The notes under the pieces were generated by a model. That model worked only from the letters and a program-made list of their open reading frames with translations. It was not told the origin of the DNA and ran no database searches. From assembly GCA_905480485.1 (NCBI GenBank), contig CAJQQM010000093.1:1-43173 (forward strand): a stretch of 43,173 nucleotides of DNA, given 5' to 3'. The position numbers and the translations under genes are program-made. This stretch comes from an uncultured Aureispira sp. GTDB taxonomy: Bacteria; Bacteroidota; Bacteroidia; Chitinophagales; Saprospiraceae. Position 1 is the stretch's first letter; every line of letters begins with the position of its first letter. This document shows, one piece after another, positions 42,201 through 43,173 of the stretch.

Positions 42201-43173
42201 TGGTGCCGGCGGGAATGGTGGTGCTGGAGGAAACGGCGGAAATGGAGGAACAGGAGCTTTAGGGGAGTCCGTTGGTGTTTTTGTATCTTCAGGCTCGGCG
42301 CTTGTTGTCAATAATAGTAGCTTTAATTTGGCAACTCAGCCAACCATTACAGCAGAAAATATTAATTGCACAGATACAGATGTTGATTTCACTAATATAT
42401 CTTCTGTGACTTGGGATTTTACGACAAATGCAATACCTCAGTCGCCAACCGGAGCGCTAGTTACCACGCAATTTGGTACGATTGATCGATATAATGTAGT
42501 GTCTGGTGCAAATACCTATTTAGGGTTTCATAACATATCTTTTTCAAATACAATTGCAGCAAATATTATTGTCAATGCACCGCTCGTTGGTCCGGATACC
42601 TTTACGGTTTGTGTAGGTGATTTTGCTAGCTTTGATAGTGAGTATTTTGCTGATTTTTATAACTGGAATTTCAATGGTGCAGCGCCGAATCCAGGTTCGG
42701 TTCAAAATGCTAGTGTTCAATTTAATACGGCTGGCTTTTTCCCAATTTCGCTTTCAATGACAACGGATTGTTGTGGGTTAACGCCTGAAGATACCGTTTA
42801 CATTTATGTTGTTCCCTATCCAAATGTCACGCATTCGGGTAATATTACTATTTGTGATGGTCAAGAAGCGACATTATCTCTGACGGGTTTGATTGCTTCA
42901 GATTCTGTTCAATGGACGCCTACAACCGATATGATTTCAATGACTGCAGCATCTGTAATTGTCAATCCATCTGCCACCACTACTTACACGGCAGTTGTCC
43001 AAACAATAACAAATGCTAATGGAACTACCTTAGTTGGCTGTCCAGTGGTATTTAGTTTTACGGTAACAGTTAACCCAAATCCTATTTTATCATTCTCCAC
43101 CATTGACCCAACCTGTAATGGAAATGGTTCAGCTACAGCGACGGTAGTTTCTCCAGCAGGGGCCTATAATTTT
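39247..43173 (+). CDS. Giant secreted PKD/Ig-type protein with glycine-rich block (3' truncated)
   Basis: The frame is open from the ATG at 39247 to the last base (1309 codons visible), so the gene continues beyond the window. A signal peptide (IVSVFTLLCIYQSSFATHYT) is followed by a Cys-containing beta domain (FDLTYTCTGPNTYLVTLNVY) and cadherin-like repeats (DVDGDSLVYS). Ig-like modules come next, then a parallel beta-helix-like part near residues 560-715 (GNASATGTQADPTTLSEALS; ATGTYTINNP). Residues ~718-1008 are Gly-rich and Asn/Ser/Ala-rich, broken by Cys-bearing spacers. PKD/Ig-like modules resume after (FDSEYFADFYNWNFNGA; TICDGQEATLSLTGL). Such Bacteroidota proteins are surface adhesins or gliding/T9SS cargo; a C-terminal sorting domain would be downstream and is not visible. 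Confidence 0.88.
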   Translation, partial: MLTILQDNFKKIVSVFTLLCIYQSSFATHYTGFDLTYTCTGPNTYLVTLNVYRDCNGVSVGSSQVINYSSASCGVSASLSLSVQSVTDITPLCPSQTSACGGSGSIGVEHHIFQGTLTLPPGCNDWVLSSSSCCRNNAITNLTGPGSNNIYVQTTLDNTLSPCNSSPSFSNNPQQFACVGQAVNYQQLATDVDGDSLVYSMIDCSQSAATTVTYAGGFNGTNPLTDPITINSQTGEINFTASQPQVAVLCVLVEEYRNGVLIGTIMRDIQFNITNCNNTIPSVSGINGSSSVFDTTVCEGGLLCFDINSIDVDPGQNITISYSNNIPGATFTQTSNGASVSGTFCWNTTLGDQGTYVFVVTSIDDACPIYGQNTQSFTINVGPNPNPAVFAGNDVQICFGDTIGLTATTAALPANIVGFDWFPTSNLSNIVGASTQAFPTVTTSYTVAMTTTDGCISQDAVTVLVADDPVVSVFPETAEACGGGNFVLTGTSDQTGMTFEWFDPSMTSLGSGTVAGTASNILVSVPTSPGTYPYILEITNPTTGCKSQDTAFLVVGVPPALPSCVNIYASTSGNASATGTQADPTTLSEALSRAACNDAVIKLATGTYTINNPLNIGSFVTIEGGFLEGSAWTKTSLPAATTINRSAANPEGAVGQQRLVAFYANGSTGFRLQDLTITTNDATTLGTSTYGLHLNGCDDYEIVRTQILPGNGSTGLTGISNGASGSNGANGSIGSSGSCDGNCGLGFCTESAPGGNGGGGGQGALGVAGGANNNSTIQNNPGSTGAGRNGGGGGAGGKGGGFSGGNAAEAGNNGGGSASQPLNTNRGNPGASADPGTDGSNGGAGTGGVIGSIGSAGPAGIHTAGFFVPGTAAGTGGDGTGGSGGAGGGGGGRQACAFCNDGPGNGGSGGGGGGQGGAGGSGGFGGGGSFAVYLVNNGINGSVDQSNMTPGSGGSGGLGAPGGNGGNGGNGGPRRTTCSSEIGEGGAGGNGGAGGNGGNGGTGALGESVGVFVSSGSALVVNNSSFNLATQPTITAENINCTDTDVDFTNISSVTWDFTTNAIPQSPTGALVTTQFGTIDRYNVVSGANTYLGFHNISFSNTIAANIIVNAPLVGPDTFTVCVGDFASFDSEYFADFYNWNFNGAAPNPGSVQNASVQFNTAGFFPISLSMTTDCCGLTPEDTVYIYVVPYPNVTHSGNITICDGQEATLSLTGLIASDSVQWTPTTDMISMTAASVIVNPSATTTYTAVVQTITNANGTTLVGCPVVFSFTVTVNPNPILSFSTIDPTCNGNGSATATVVSPAGAYNF

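Noticed and set aside
41558-42311. Several opposite-strand and alternative-frame open frames in the glycine-rich region
   Set aside because: They are frame shadows of GGN-type codons; their His/Pro/Arg-rich translations are the expected by-product and the plus-strand frame stays open through the whole region.
1-43173. tRNA, rRNA, CRISPR arrays, insertion sequences
   Set aside because: Reading the intergenic regions showed no tRNA-like cloverleaf, no regularly spaced direct repeats and no transposase gene; the longest gaps (under about 300 bases) hold only short hairpins and promoter-like elements.

Overview
The window looks like chromosomal DNA from a member of the Bacteroidota. The grounds are A/T-rich leaders without strong Shine-Dalgarno sites, promoter-like TAnnTTTG elements, a large PKD/Ig-type secreted protein, a flexirubin/dialkylresorcinol-type gene set and a Bacteroidetes-style contractile injection system. 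A Saprospiria-like source (rhapidosome-forming relatives) is plausible, but the sequence alone does not fix the genus. I found no rRNA, tRNA, IS element, integrase or CRISPR array.

Layout. 3-1259: 3' part of a LysM lytic transglycosylase. 1476-7014: a secreted unknown, two paralogous GH18-fold proteins with three C-terminal membrane helices each, and a small two-helix membrane protein. 7040-20854: a contractile injection system (eCIS/PVC/Afp-like) in the order DUF4255 (Pvc16-like), conserved unknown, sheath, inner tube 1, tube 2, tube 3, DUF5908 (Pvc6-like), VgrG-like spike, PAAR tip, CIS_tube/LysM adaptor (Pvc7-like), gp25 (Pvc9-like), baseplate J/gp6 (Pvc11-like) and a fibre-like protein. 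The AAA+ ATPase, tape measure and any obvious toxin are not here. Hairpins lie between sheath and tube 1 and after tube 1. They probably set the abundant sheath and tube transcript apart from the low-copy baseplate genes.

A strong inverted-repeat terminator (20885-20925) separates the injection system from a lipid/pigment biosynthesis cluster (21011-32320). This encodes an unknown, DarA-like condensing enzyme, halogenase-like flavoprotein, DUF1702 protein, DarB-like KAS III, an unknown, BtrH-type acyltransferase-like protein, ABC ATPase, ABC permease, acyl carrier protein, an active ketosynthase and a Cys-less ketosynthase partner. The genes fit assembly of a dialkylresorcinol, possible halogenation, possible esterification with an ACP-bound polyene acid, and export. 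The aryl-starter and polyene reductive genes of full flexirubin loci are not in the window.

32322-36810 (minus strand): DPP-IV-like peptidase, a small secreted protein with an inhibitor-I9-like look, and an MlaF/MlaE-type lipid transporter pair. 37091-38995: SF1B helicase. 39247-43173: the 5' part of a very large secreted protein with a glycine-rich block of about 290 residues, running off the end of the window. No gene-free gap exceeds about 300 bases.
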